Of a stretch of 64,000 nucleotides of DNA, positions 51,401 through 60,285 are shown in pieces. Source of the DNA: Paroedura picta (taxonomy: Eukaryota; Chordata; Lepidosauria; Squamata; Gekkonidae); NCBI RefSeq assembly GCF_049243985.1, contig NC_135374.1, forward strand, positions 73,173,934 to 73,237,933, given 5' to 3'. The notes under the pieces were generated by a model. It saw only the letters and a list, made by a program, of their open reading frames with translations. It had not been told where the DNA came from and did not search any database. Made by a program: the position numbers and the translations under genes. How positions within the stretch are numbered: the first letter of the stretch is position 1; every line of letters begins with the position of its first letter.

Positions 51401-51683
51401 AATAACAATATCTAGTCCTAAAACCATCATATAATACAATTCCCAATAATCCCCAAAATAATCCTTTACAGAGGATGACAACATATTTTTACCATCAATA
51501 TATATATTTCTGTGATATAATGAAAGTGGTAAAGCTGTTTGTATTAATCTTTCTTAAATAAAATCGTTTAAAATAATAACAATTTAGCTTCTGCACTATA
51601 GGGTGTCAGTTTTTTGACCTACCTGTTGGATCAAAAAATGCATGTGGATCATGTGGCTGTAGTTCAAGCCCATCTTCATCCAT
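35225..51683 (-). CDS. ZFX: ZFX, zinc finger X-linked transcription factor (7 coding exons, joined)
   Basis: ZFX is a nuclear C2H2 zinc-finger activator that binds downstream of many CpG-island promoters. The coding sequence joins 51683-51623, 49594-49025, 41953-41804, 41105-40962, 40880-40746, 39447-39307 and 36411-35225 on the minus strand. Every junction has GT/AG ends and all six introns split codons in the same way (one base before, two after). The product is 795 residues, close to human ZFX (about 805). Residues 1-380 are the acidic activation region, beginning [19 protein letters not shown] basic nuclear signal KPKKRRR is at 386-392. Thirteen C2H2 fingers run from about 414 to 790 and the protein ends HHKDVGLP. 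No stop or frameshift is seen, so the gene looks functional. The same family includes mammalian ZFY; in a reptile the single ZFX-type gene is expected. Recognition rests on remembered protein sequence and is very secure. Confidence 0.97.
36412..39306 (-). other. ZFX: ZFX intron 6
   Basis: This intron separates the nuclear-signal exon from the finger exon. It holds the GC-rich MITE at 37360-37923 and otherwise AT-rich unique DNA. Confidence 0.85.
37360..37923. mobile_element. GC-rich MITE with TTATGCAC inverted termini
   Basis: Left end CCTTTTATGCACGGCAGCAG and right end GCCAGTGCATAATGGGCC are inverted. The 560-base interior is far GC-richer than the surrounding intron and contains a palindrome (GCGCTGGCG...CAGCGCCAGC, 37719-37745). 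No coding potential that resembles a transposase. Confidence 0.7.
39307..39447 (-). CDS. ZFX: ZFX coding exon 6 (nuclear localisation signal)
   Basis: This 141-base exon encodes residues 354-400: [36 protein letters not shown], then [11 protein letters not shown]. The basic run KPKKRRR is the likely nuclear signal just before the fingers. Acceptor ATTATTAG, donor GTAAAT. Confidence 0.94.
39448..40745 (-). other. ZFX: ZFX intron 5
   Basis: Unique AT-rich intron. No clear repeat or exon. Confidence 0.8.
40746..40880 (-). CDS. ZFX: ZFX coding exon 5
   Basis: This 135-base exon encodes residues 309-353: [20 protein letters not shown], a short alanine run, then [20 protein letters not shown]. 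The alanine run is only four long, shorter than the eight or more I recall in human ZFX. Acceptor TCTTAG, donor GTAGGT. Confidence 0.94.
40962..41105 (-). CDS. ZFX: ZFX coding exon 4
   Basis: This 144-base exon encodes residues 261-308, including [18 protein letters not shown], then [19 protein letters not shown] as in mammalian ZFX. Acceptor TTTAG, donor GTACGT. Acidic activation region. Confidence 0.94.
41106..41803 (-). other. ZFX: ZFX intron 3
   Basis: 41340-41660 has hAT-like words (AGGGTTTCCCAGACATTTTG, TTGGGGATCACTGCTCTAAA). Otherwise unique. Confidence 0.7.
41804..41953 (-). CDS. ZFX: ZFX coding exon 3
   Basis: This 150-base exon encodes [17 protein letters not shown], then [28 protein letters not shown]. 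The second half matches a strongly conserved ZFX/ZFY block. Acceptor CTGTAG, donor GTAAGG. It continues the acidic region (residues 211-260). Confidence 0.94.
44100..45310 (-). mobile_element. L2 LINE fragment
   Basis: Minus-strand words match L2 RT and C-terminus: [17 protein letters not shown] and [13 protein letters not shown] (RT, 45309-45088), [10 protein letters not shown]-like [18 protein letters not shown] (44941-44738) and [18 protein letters not shown] (44638-44366). Frame broken in several places. Confidence 0.8.
45700..47040 (+). mobile_element. L2 LINE fragment, internally deleted
   Basis: Plus-strand words [17 protein letters not shown] (RT), [20 protein letters not shown] and [19 protein letters not shown] in an order that implies rearranged or multiple L2 pieces, then a 3' tail (ACCGCCCCTCTTGGACATAC, ACCGTCCTGAGTTGGCTCTG). 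It lies opposite to the 44.1-45.3 kb fragment. Confidence 0.7.
47655..47866 (-). mobile_element. tRNA-derived SINE
   Basis: Reverse copy: ATACCTGCTTTTCTCTACCT, GGAGTCTCAAAGTGATTTAC, and head CTCTTAACCACTAGACCACA. Confidence 0.82.
47870..48290 (+). mobile_element. L2 LINE C-terminal fragment and tail
   Basis: TATGGGACCACCTCTCCCTC, CCTGTGGAATGGACTCTCAG and GTAAGTCACCACAAGACCCT are the last coding part and 3' end of an L2. Confidence 0.65.
48750..48945 (-). repeat. Twofold reptile repeat (CATAGGATCAAGCTG type)
   Basis: Two tandem units with GAAGTGAGTCCCACTGAACAC / GGGAACAGACCCTACTGAAC and CATAGGAATAAGCTG / CATAGGATCAAGCTG. Common amniote repeat, class unknown to me. Confidence 0.5.
49025..49594 (-). 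CDS. ZFX: ZFX coding exon 2 (acidic activation domain)
   Basis: This 570-base exon encodes residues 21-210, a long acidic stretch rich in Val, Asp and Glu with blocks such as [18 protein letters not shown] and NCEDYLMIS that are nearly identical to mammalian ZFX. The acceptor is TTCAG and the donor follows TCA T with GTAAGT. This is the main part of the transactivation domain. Reading past the donor gives a short false C-terminus, so the splice is needed to keep the family sequence (S-L-D-D). Confidence 0.95.
49993..50287. mobile_element. Nonautonomous hAT element (295 bp)
   Basis: Ends CAGGGGTCGCCAACCCC and GGTTGGGGACCGCTA, flanked by a perfect 8-base duplication AACTACAG (49985-49992, 50288-50295). 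GC-rich interior with GGCCCGGTACCGGGCC palindrome. Confidence 0.92.
50731..51010. mobile_element. Nonautonomous hAT element (280 bp)
   Basis: Starts CAGTGGTCCCCAACC and ends TGGTTGGGTAACACTG, with perfect duplication CTCTAGCG (50723-50730, 51011-51018). GC-rich, with the same CCGGTACCGAGGCC block as the copy at 49993. Confidence 0.92.
51340..51480 (-). mobile_element. L2-type LINE 3' tail
   Basis: Reverse tail with AGCTGGCTCATGGTGGTTCA and ACAATAAAACATC. Confidence 0.45.
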
Positions 51684-51711
51684 GGTCTTTAACTTTCATC
51701 AGTCACAAAGT
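51623..51711 (-). CDS. ZFX: ZFX first coding exon
   Basis: The exon starts after an acceptor ending CTTTAG and carries 28 bases of 5'UTR. The ATG at 51683-51681 opens [21 protein letters not shown], and the exon ends with ACA G before the donor GTAGGT. Human ZFX begins MDEDGLELQ, which fixes the start. The upstream acceptor shows that at least one noncoding exon precedes it, presumably in the CpG island at 55.2-56.4 kb. Confidence 0.95.
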
Positions 51712-52359
51712 CTAAAGAAATTCAAACAAAGATAGCTATCAATTAATTATCAGTATTGTTTATCTAAGTGTATCCTCTATATTTAATTGAGCAGTTTGTC
51801 AAGGTTCAAGTCTTTGATAGGAAAGAAGAGCCTACTATTGAAGAACAACATAACTTGAGGGCCTACATTTTCCTCTCAACTGCAAAGTTATTTATTTATT
51901 TAAACATATATTTCCAACTTTTTCTTCTGGTTCAAGCAGCTCACAGTGATAGTTAAAAACGTTTCCAATTTAAAACCAAAACAAAACTCACAAACTCCAA
52001 ATCTCTCCCCCTCTGTCAACTCAAAAAGTGAGGGGGAAGCAATGCATTCAAATCCCCTCCATACTTGTACAGCCAGTAAGAAAAAAGCTGTGCAAAGGCA
52101 GGACACTCCTGTCCCAACATTTCTCTTCAAGGGTGTTGTTAACAATAACATGCTTTTTATTTGTTTGTAATATCAGTACAAAATAACTGTTTTTAATAGC
52201 ATTCCCATTTGACTTAGGGCAGGTAACAACAGGCTTGTATGTGTAATTAAGTTATACTAATGACAACAGTTTACAAGCAAAATTTTCAAATTAAGTTACA
52301 TTATTAAATTATTAAATCATCCCCTTATTAGGGTTTTGTAAAAGGGACCTTCATTTCTG

Positions 52360-52510
52360 CTGGGCAGTTAGTTTAAGGCTGGTGCCTTACTGGTTTTGCG
52401 GAGAGGCCAGCATTGGCCTGGTGGAACAGTTCTATCTTGCAGGCTTTCTGGAACTGCTGAAGGTCCCAGAGGGCCCTGATCTCATCAGTTGAGGCCAGTT
52501 TTAGTTCTTG
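52360..52510 (-). mobile_element. L2 LINE C-terminal fragment
   Basis: Reverse of the FQKACKIELFHQ-type L2 end: CTGGTGGAACAGTTCTATCT, GCAGGCTTTCTGGAACTGCT. It abuts the truncated hAT. Confidence 0.6.
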
Positions 52511-52535
52511 GAGACCAGGGAGCCTCAGTACCAGA

Positions 52536-52710
52536 TCTTTCGGCCGCGCATGGTGCATGTGCGCATGCGCGGCCCTGATTCCCTCTCCCCGCCCTCCCGC
52601 AGTAAGAAGCTTCCAGGGCCGCAAGCTTGCGGCCTGGGAAGTTTTTTACTGCGGGGGGTCGGGGGCGGGGAGAGGTAGCCGCGGGCCGGCCCGCAGTTTG
52701 GGGACCACTG
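52536..52710. mobile_element. hAT element, one end missing
   Basis: The right end TTTGGGGACCACTG is present and the interior matches the reverse of 61635-61757, including CCCGCAGTAAGAAGCTTCC. The left end is lost, so no duplication can be shown. Confidence 0.75.
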
Positions 52711-54039
52711 CTCTAGTACAAAGATTGTGAAGAAAGGGGCCAAAGAATAATGTCTAGATATCCTTTACAATGTTTCTCATTTAACATGTTTCAACCGTCT
52801 CACAGCATTACCAGGAGCAGGAACTGCATGAGGGTAAAAAGCCTTGAACTCTTTTCACCGAGACAGAATACTTCTTCCAAAGACTTACCATCCTCTCTGT
52901 CTGAGGGGATCTCCTAATCATTGAGGTTGTTCATCTACAACTCTGATCCATAGGTGGTCTGACAGTGAAGAGATGCCCAATGTGGTCACATGCTGCCTTT
53001 GTTGGGCACAAGGAGGTCATGGCTGGTTGTGTTTGAGTCAAACAAAGTGCGAATGGATCTGACTGAGGGTTGCTGAGAAGTGTATTGTGTCATTTGAAAA
53101 TAATGACTGTGGAACATGCTTTTGTCGTCTAAGCTCCTTCTTATCCCTTTGGGCCTTTGCAATAAAAGATGATTCAGCACCTTCTACCTCCTCCCAGTGA
53201 AACATCTGCATTATTTAGGAGAGACGGGAATGAGCCAAAGTGACCTCCCAACCTACCCTGGAGGCTTGGGGACCCATGAGCCTTCTATCCATTATCCACA
53301 CTGCCTGTTGACCTTCTGTACTGCCCTTTTGTCAACAAAAAACTATTGGCACCAAGAAGAGCTAGGTTCTGAATTGGAGCTCTACCAACAGTCGTACACC
53401 CTACAAGTGTCAGCAGGACCTACCTGCCTTAAGCCTTCAAAAAAATCATATCCATCCTTTAACATCCTTGCTGTGGCTTAAATCTTCCACAGCTAAGTTG
53501 TGAGCTGAATTTGTCAGGCAAGCAAGAAAAGATGATGAAAAGGGTGTGTGTGTGTTTTGAGGTAAATAAGATATGCTAGCTGAAAGAATAACAGAAAATT
53601 AAGCTGCCCAAGAACCCAAAGCATTAAAAGTGGAGCTGATGCACTTGTTATAGAGGCAGGGAAAAAAATTAAGGGCATCACTTATGGGCAAACAGTTATT
53701 GTGTGACCAGAAAATTATGTCCTTGATTGTGAACAAAGTGGTCAAACAACAATTAAAGGAACACAAAATTAACTTTTGCTCTCAATTTCCTTGCTTATTC
53801 TACTATTTACATTTTTCCTGTACCTAACTGAAATCATGCTTCATGCATCTGATGAAGTACAATCTTGTCCATGAAAGACACTTTAATCTGCTAAGTCTTT
53901 AAGAATGTTTTGCTTTACAAGATCCATGTAAGCAAACTGTAGATTAAAGACTGTGAACAGTTAAAGCTTTAGTTTTCCTCTGGTATTGCTGTTGAGTACA
54001 GAAATGCTAACACCTATTACCAAAATATTCAGGAGGGCC

Positions 54040-54310
54040 CTGACAGAGCTATCACAGTTCCTCAGGACCTGTAAAACGGAGCTCTTCTGCCAAGTCTTGG
54101 GTTGAGGCCAGAGTCAAGATCAATGTGGCCCCTTCACGGGCAAGGCATTTAAATCTTTGAACCCCATTCCCTAGATTAGTCTGCTCAGGAGTTAGAAGGT
54201 TTTCAGCCACCAATCTTGGAAGGTTTCTTGAGTTTTCAAAATTAATTATGAAGTTTCATTATTGTAAGCCACAAGTCATAGGAGAGTGGTGGGATATAAA
54301 TCTAACAATA
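54040..54310 (+). mobile_element. L2 LINE 3' end
   Basis: CACAGTTCCTCAGGACCTGT, GGAGCTCTTCTGCCAAGTC and the tail TGGTGGGATATAAATC. Confidence 0.65.
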
Positions 54311-54609
54311 AAAAAATATTCTCATTAACAGATGTGCATTTCCCCATATCTTTTAAGCAAGAATAAGAAATGAACTGAAATGTTTCTTGCCTTAGGATGC
54401 TGAAATATTTCATTCTACAAAATCACTGGACTGAACTCCAGGGCCTGACTGTGACCAATATGGACGTGGTGTATGTTTATCAGAAGACTATATAGGAAAC
54501 TATATTACCTAAATACGTTTTGGATATTAGTGGTTCTTTTTTATTGCCTTTTAAATGTGAAAAATATTATATATACATATTTATATATATGATATGATGT
54601 TATACTCCT

Positions 54610-55220
54610 TCCTCCCTGACCAATTTGGCTGAATACTATCAACTTTTTCATAAGAAAAATAAATGACCCCTTTGGATCACCCAAAATGTCTATGTCAAAT
54701 ATTATGGGACTCACGTCAACAAGCCCCCATGGGATAGATTTAATACCTTGCTTGTGAAGAGAACTGGAAAAGATTTAGCACGGAAGCTGACAGGACCCAA
54801 CCACTGGCTTTTCAGTTGTTAATGTTTAATCAAAAATAATTTTCAATATGGGGTTTCAAATATACTTAAACCTGTTAATGACAGGAACGCAAAATGAGAT
54901 AGTGTCAGTATCTGGCTGCAAGCCTCAGGACACACTGACTGGTCTCTGTGAATAAGTTCCACTGTGGATTACCTGGAGAAAGTTATTTGAGAATTGTTTG
55001 CCAAATCTGGGGAAACGAACTAACCCTTTCCTTGGAGATGTTGAACTCAAGTTCTAGTGATGTGCAAACTCGGTCCTGGAGAAGAGTCCATGCCCTATCG
55101 GCACCTGATCTTTCTGGAAGATATTGGCACACACCAGCCCCACAACCAATTATCGTCATGAAGTCCTATTATGCTTCGCCATTAAGAGTCATCTTGACAA
55201 ACTCTGGCACACGAGGGATT
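54610..55220 (+). repeat. Unclassified two-part repeat beside the ZFX promoter
   Basis: Part A (54610-54830; TGGATCACCCAAAA, CACTGGCTTTTCAGTTGTTA) recurs at 61480-61985. Part B (54845-55220; ATGGGGTTTCAAATATAC, CCTGGAGAAAGTTATTT, GAGTCATCTTGACAAACTCT) recurs inverted at 60905-61290. Family unknown; part B directly abuts the CpG island. Confidence 0.65.
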
Positions 55221-55239
55221 CAACCTGGCACCGCGCGTC

Positions 55240-56350
55240 CGGGTATCTGGGTTGGGTTGTGCACAGCTCCTGCTCTGCGGAGACGAGCCATAATCAACAG
55301 CCCGGGACCGGAAGGCATGATGAGCGGTAAGGTCAGAAAGCGTCTCTCAGCCGCTGAGCACGCCACAGCGTCAGCAATGCAGAAACTACATGGTGGACTA
55401 TCGTGTATCGAGCCCAGGAGGAGCCAAGCAGGACAACTGGGCACAGACCAGGAAAGGAGGGGAGGGGCGAGCCTCCCCTCCTGGCGCCGTCCCCGCCCTG
55501 CCCGCTATGGGGACTGTCTGGGGCCAGAAGCGATTAATTCAAGATGGCGGCCGGCAACCTCCCCCAGCCTCTCTTACCGCCGCCATCTTGTCTCCTCCTC
55601 GCAGACTTTTTCGTCCGGACTCAGGCCTAGCCCGTTCGCCCCTCACCCTGGCCCCGGCCTCTCTCGCCCGTGCACCTCACGTTGGCTCTCCACCTTGCCC
55701 CGTCCTCGAAGTTGAGCTACAGGTGCCCGGGCCTTTCAACGCGGCCTTACGGCCCACTCCTGCAGGACGCAGCCCTGGCGCGGCCTAGCTGCGGCCTTCT
55801 CGGGGCCTGCATCGCGGCGGGCGCCGAGGCCTGGTTCTGCGTGGGGGTGAAGGCCTAGCTCGGGCCTGTCCCGCGCTGCTTACCGGACGGGGCGGCGACG
55901 GGCTCGGGGCGGCCTCTCTTCGCGTAGCTGGGCCGAGCTCGGTGGTAGTGTCGCTGCGGCGGGGCGGGCGGGCGGGAGCGGAGGGGAGGGAGGGAGGGGC
56001 CGAGCTCCGAGCTGAGTGGAAGCGGCCAAGCTCTCCGGGCCGGGCCGCCGTCAGTACGTCACGTCACTTGCCCGAGAGAGACCCAGGGAAATGCGGAAGG
56101 AAGATACCGGCGCTGCTCTTGCTGGAGCCGCCTGCTCCTCGGGCCACAAGCCGCCGGGCGGAGAGCGAACCGGGCCGGGGACGGGAGAAAGGAGAGGAAG
56201 GGCGGTGGGTCCCTGCCAGCCCCTCCCGCCGCGGCTGCCGCTCCTGCCGCCGCCGCCGCCGCCTCCGTTCCAGCTCGGCCGTAAAATTCCGCTTCGGGCT
56301 CAGACTTGTTCAACTCGGCGCCGGTGAGCGGAGAGTTGCTTAGGCCTGGA
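55240..56350 (-). promoter_or_regulatory. ZFX: ZFX CpG-island promoter and noncoding exon 1
   Basis: A dense GC and CpG block lies 3.5-4.6 kb upstream of the first coding exon. On the minus strand it holds two good donors for a noncoding first exon: CCG|GTAAGC (exon end 55884) and GCG|GTAAGA (exon end 55578). The second sits 13 bases after AAGATGGCGGC, a YY1-type core-promoter motif. No TATA box is evident. On the plus strand a donor CCG|GTGAGC at about 56324 could serve a divergent noncoding transcript. Long open frames here are GC artefacts. Which start is used cannot be decided from sequence. Confidence 0.75.
56055..56067. promoter_or_regulatory. Tandem CRE half-sites (ATF/CREB)
   Basis: TACGTCACGTCACTT contains two overlapping CGTCA half-sites inside the ZFX CpG island. 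These are typical ATF/CREB sites near housekeeping start sites. Confidence 0.5.
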
Positions 56351-57519
56351 AAATCCCCGGCATTTTGGGGTGGCTTCCCCTCAGGGGTTTCTCGGGGCAC
56401 CTCCCGCCTCCCAAATTTTTATCCCCCCCCCTCCAAAAAACGCGGAATTTAAATCTGTGCAGTTTTATTTAAAATGAAAACTAGAGATATTGAGACGGTT
56501 TTAATGGTTTTGATAATGAAAATGTTCAATAAAATAATGATTTTGAAAATCGTATTTGATTAAAAGCTTACTTCCCTTTGCCCATAAACTAATGGATCGG
56601 CATATTCCCTTGGTCCTGAGCAGTCGTTTATTCTTAAGTTAGCCGTGAAGACTGATATAAATTAAAATGTGTTTTAAATATAGGCAGCGAGGCAAGTTTT
56701 TAAAGGGGGATTCTGGCCATGGTAAAATAAATTGGTACTCAATCTTATGTCGTTGCTTGCGGGAGCTCTTCATGTTAAGACGTAATGGTAAGAGACTATT
56801 TTATAAAAAATAGTAAAGGCAAGCTAACAAATATAATTCGTTGTAGATTTTAGATACCCCTTCGGCTTCTGCATTGTGGTTCTTGCACTGTTAATTGTTA
56901 TATAGTTACTTAATTTTGGTTTCCACTGTTATGGTTGTTATGATTGCAATGTATATTCCTGTTTTATGTAAACCACCCTGAGCCTTATGGAAGGGTGGCA
57001 TAGATATATGTACAATAAATAAATAAAACACAAATGTGTAGTTTATTTCTAGCTTGGAAGCTTAAGCTTCTTGTCAAATACCTCAGGATTTTCATGAGTG
57101 ACATGACTTTAAAAAAAGTTGTTAGATAGCTTGGGATAATCGCAATATTTCCTCCATCTAAACACATGAGAATGCACATTGAATAAGGGCCAGGCAACAC
57201 TGAGAGTGGTTGTCTTTGAATCATATTTTAAAATTTGGGTTCCATATTAGACAGCTTTATATACACATATTAGTTGGAGCATCACCCTAAGGATTTTTTA
57301 TACCACCCAGCAAGCCTTAATGTTTTATTGTGTACGTGCATTTTAAAATTATTTTACCCTTTAGGGGTCGAGACATGTCTGGTGTTTGTTTCTCATGTTC
57401 CATGAGTTATGGTTGATTGTATTATACAGTATGTAACTGATGTTATCAATGTTTTAGTTTTATTATGTGCACTGAATTGTAATAAAGATTTGTATTTTAA
57501 TTCAAACTTTTTTGGCAGC
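56351..57519. other. Intergenic upstream of ZFX, with L2 tail
   Basis: 56890-57030 is an L2 3' end (AACCACCCTGAGCCTTATGG, AATAAATAAATAAA). Otherwise AT-rich and unremarkable. Confidence 0.5.
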
Positions 57520-57690
57520 TTACATGACAGTGGGTCACTTCTGACCTCTGGTGACTGGATGGATTAATGCCCCTGTCCTGAATAGCTCATATCAGATCTT
57601 AGAAGCAAAGCAGAGTTGGTCCTGGTTTGTATTTGGATGGAGGTTGGAAGCTCATTATAAAGTTACTTCTATCTAGCTATAAGGGTTCAC
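57520..57690 (+). mobile_element. 5S-rRNA-derived SINE
   Basis: GCTCATATCAGATCTTAGAA, GCAAAGCAGAGTTGGTCCTG and GTTTGTATTTGGATGGAGG follow the 3' half of vertebrate 5S rRNA (GATCTCGGAAGCTAAGCAGG, TACTTGGATGGGAG), about 75 percent alike. It fits the 5S-headed Sauria SINE type, not a working 5S gene. Confidence 0.7.
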
Positions 57691-58239
57691 CAGATAGGCA
57701 ACATATGCTTACGAACAAGGTTATGTACAATTTTTAAATTAGAGCATTTCTCACTTATGAGCAGTTTTCCATAATTTTCTTGGCCATCCCTGGTTGAGAA
57801 ACTATTTGGTAGAATGAAAACAGGACTGTCTGCCCTTATTCTAAATTAGACAGGTTGACTGTGGGTTTGATACTAAGGTAGCTATCAGGATCACACAAAC
57901 TTAGTTCTGATAAGAAAGCCTGTGGAAGAAAAAAATCAGGGCAACCCGTAGCAAAGCTCATGCAACCGGTCAGTACAGGTCCTTAGGAGGTTGCCACAGA
58001 GTATTGCTGGTAGGAATAAGTCATAGATTTAGATGGCTCAGCTTCAAGAATAAAGTAAGCAGCAGCCTTATCAGGTGTATGGAGCAGAGACTAGGCTTGG
58101 GTTTGCAAGTCAACATAGTGAGTAGTAGTTCAGAATGCCATGAGTATTAAACATAGTATTAAACATGAGTATTAAACATAAGCATACATACCAGTTCAAT
58201 CAAAATACTACTGATTTGGAGGGAAAAGACATGGCAGTA

Positions 58240-58440
58240 AAGTAAAGAGCCATCAAGTCACATCTGATGACAGTAGCCCTGTAGGGTTTTCAAGGCAAGA
58301 GACTAAAAGAGATGGCTTGCCATCGCTCTTCTGTTGTAACCTTGGATATCCCCTATCCAAATACTAACTAGGGCTGCCCTTGCTTAGCTTCAGAGACTGA
58401 GTTAGCCTGAGCCATCCAGATTAGGGTAAGATAATATACC
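58240..58440 (-). mobile_element. 5S-rRNA-derived SINE, reverse
   Basis: ATCCCCTATCCAAATACTAA, CTAGGGCTGCCCTTGCTTAG and CTTCAGAGACTGAGTTAGCC are the reverse of the 5S-like head; the body GGGTTTTCAAGGCAAGAGAC precedes it. Confidence 0.75.
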
Positions 58441-58585
58441 CGTGAAAATAGGTTTTTCTAGGGTAGGAATCAGGAAAGATAAGTTTCCCACTCTTCCAAT
58501 AAAAATGCACTAGCTTTAATTGTAATAACACAAATGCCTGTCCTTCATTGAAAATGACTGCAAGTAAAAATTACATCAGATTACA

Positions 58586-59044
58586 TCTTTATCCATCCAT
58601 TGTTCCTATATATATATTTGTGAAACAGCCTAGGGGGTGGGGCGTGGCCAGCTGTCGAAGTTGGAATAGGGCCTATCAGGGTTCAGCCAGCTTTGCCTTG
58701 ATTGGCCTTGCCCCCGTAGCTCCTGCCCTCCATCCCTGGACTCTAGCCTCTTTGCTCTCAGAAGCCTCAGTGCCTGGAGGCAGCAGCAGGTAAGGGGAGA
58801 GGACCCTGGGCAAAGGGTCGTGTTGGACTTGTTAACAAGGGCCTCGTGGCCTGCTAAGCAGGGCATTCTAACGGCCTCCTGGCCTGCTGGCTGCCTGGTA
58901 AGGAGTTCTGTACCGGCTCTGCTAACAAACTGCTGAGCCCCCACCCGCCCCACTTGATCTGGCTGCGAGCTGCCACCTTAAGCTACCTGGCCAGGGGAAG
59001 GGACCCTTTCAAGGCCCGTTCTTGGGAACGGGCTTTGAAGCTAG
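58586..59044 (+). mobile_element. Nonautonomous Helitron with the 8638-type 3' end
   Basis: The 3' end is CTTTCAAGGCCCGTTC, hairpin GCCCGTTC-TTGG-GAACGGGC, then TTTGAAGCTAG|T at 59044, matching the end at 8638. The 5' end is either A|TCTTTATCC at 58586 or TCCTATATATAT at 58604, the latter like bat and lizard Helitron starts but preceded by T, not A. The interior has an exon-like CAGCAG|GTAAGG at about 58787. Confidence 0.72.
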
Positions 59045-59758
59045 TACAAAATAAAGCTAAAAATGCTCATTGCCAGGCATTATATAGTCAATAGTATATA
59101 CATTAAACAGATTCTTGTTTGTCCAGGCTGTGTTAGTTTATTGGTCTTGGGAGCAGAAGTGCTAATTGAAATCAATTTAAAGCAGTAGACAAAACAGTCG
59201 CTAAACATGTTGAAGGACAGTATTTCCCTTTGTGAAACAACCATTTAAAAATCAGGTCTTAAAAAGACTGTAGTAATTTTTTAAAAATTGGTAAATGGGA
59301 TATTTATAAGGTCACTGAGCAATGGCAATACATTTTGAGATCAATGGTTGGGTTGGCCACTCCATATTCAGAAAGGCATCAAAATTAAACTTTCCACCTT
59401 AAGTCTTAGTCCCTCGTGCCAGATTCAAGTGGATAGCTACGCTGGTCTGAAGTAGCACAACAAAATTTGAGTCCAATGGCATCTTTAAGACCAAAGATTT
59501 ATTCAAAGTGTGAGCTTTCATGTGCATGCATATTTCCTCAGACAACGGAACAAAAGTCATAAGACTACAGATATAAGGAGAAAGTAAATTAGTAAACAGT
59601 GTCACAGCAAATATATTTGAACATAGACACTGGTAACAGAGCTTACAACTTCCCAGGTGCCAACTTTACTGCCACAAATAATAACCCAATCACTGGCCCT
59701 ACCAACATCATCTATACCATCAAAGGCTTCTTCACATGCTCATCTTCTAACATTGTAA

Positions 59759-60057
59759 AAGGTAAAAGTAAAGGTATCCCCTGTGCAAGTACTGAGTCAT
59801 CTCTGACCCTTGGGGTGACTCCCTCTGGGGTGACTCCCTCCTGCGTTTTCATGGCAGACTCAATACAGGGTGGCCTTGCCAGTGCCTTCCCCAGTCATTA
59901 CCATTTTACCCCCCAGCAAGCTGGGAACTCATTTACCGACCTCTGAAGGATGGAAGGCTGAGTCAACCTTTAGCTGACTGCTGGGATTGAATTCCCAACC
60001 TCATGGACATCGCTTCACACAGCATTTCTGCTGCTTACCACTCTGTGCCACAAGAGG
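59759..60057 (-). mobile_element. Sauria SINE nested in the Penelope-like element
   Basis: Reverse copy: GGTAAAAGTAAAGGTATCCC, CCCCAGTCATTACCATTTTA, CCCCAGCAAGCTGGGAACTC. CTAACATTGTA occurs on both sides (59747-59757, about 60058-60068) as the target duplication. Confidence 0.9.
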
Positions 60058-60191
60058 CTAACATTGTATATGCCATTAAATGCCAACAATGACCCTCTGT
60101 TCTCTATATAGGACAAACAGGTCAAACCATCCACCAAAGAATAAATGGACACAGGCCATAAAAAATCACAAGACTGAGAAACCCGTAGGGC

Positions 60192-60285
60192 AGTGGTTCT
60201 CAACCTGGGGGTCGGGACCCTTTTGGGGGTCAAATGACCCTCTCACAGGGGTCGTGGCAGGGCAAGCAGCTTGGCTGGGGAGGGG
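60192..60285 (+). mobile_element. hAT element end (GGGTCGGGACCC type)
   Basis: CAGTGGTTCTCAACCTGGGG, GTCGGGACCCTTTTGGGGGT and CTCTCACAGGGGTCG are one end of a different hAT family. The other end is not found. Confidence 0.6.

Larger units (their letters stand above)
49595..51622 (-). other. ZFX: ZFX intron 1 with two hAT insertions
   Basis: Between the first two coding exons. Holds hAT elements 49993-50287 and 50731-51010 and an L2 tail (51340-51480). A G12 run is at about 50405-50425. Confidence 0.85.
51712..55239 (-). other. ZFX: ZFX 5' intron: L2 fragments, truncated hAT, unclassified repeat
   Basis: This is intronic sequence between the presumed noncoding exon and the first coding exon. 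It holds an L2 piece (52360-52510, minus), a truncated hAT (52536-52710), an L2 3' end (54040-54310, plus) and the repeat segments 54610-54830 and 54845-55220. The rest (51.7-52.3 and 52.75-54.0 kb) shows nothing I recognise; 53850-53905 resembles a Penelope-like terminus. Confidence 0.5.

Noticed and set aside
54948-55858. Long plus-strand open frames (255 and 132 codons) in the CpG island
   Set aside because: GC-rich DNA lacks stop codons by chance; the frames cross repeat part B and the promoter and resemble no family.
57575-57690. A functional 5S rRNA gene
   Set aside because: Only part of the 5S sequence is present, with many substitutions and a SINE body; a reverse copy lies nearby.
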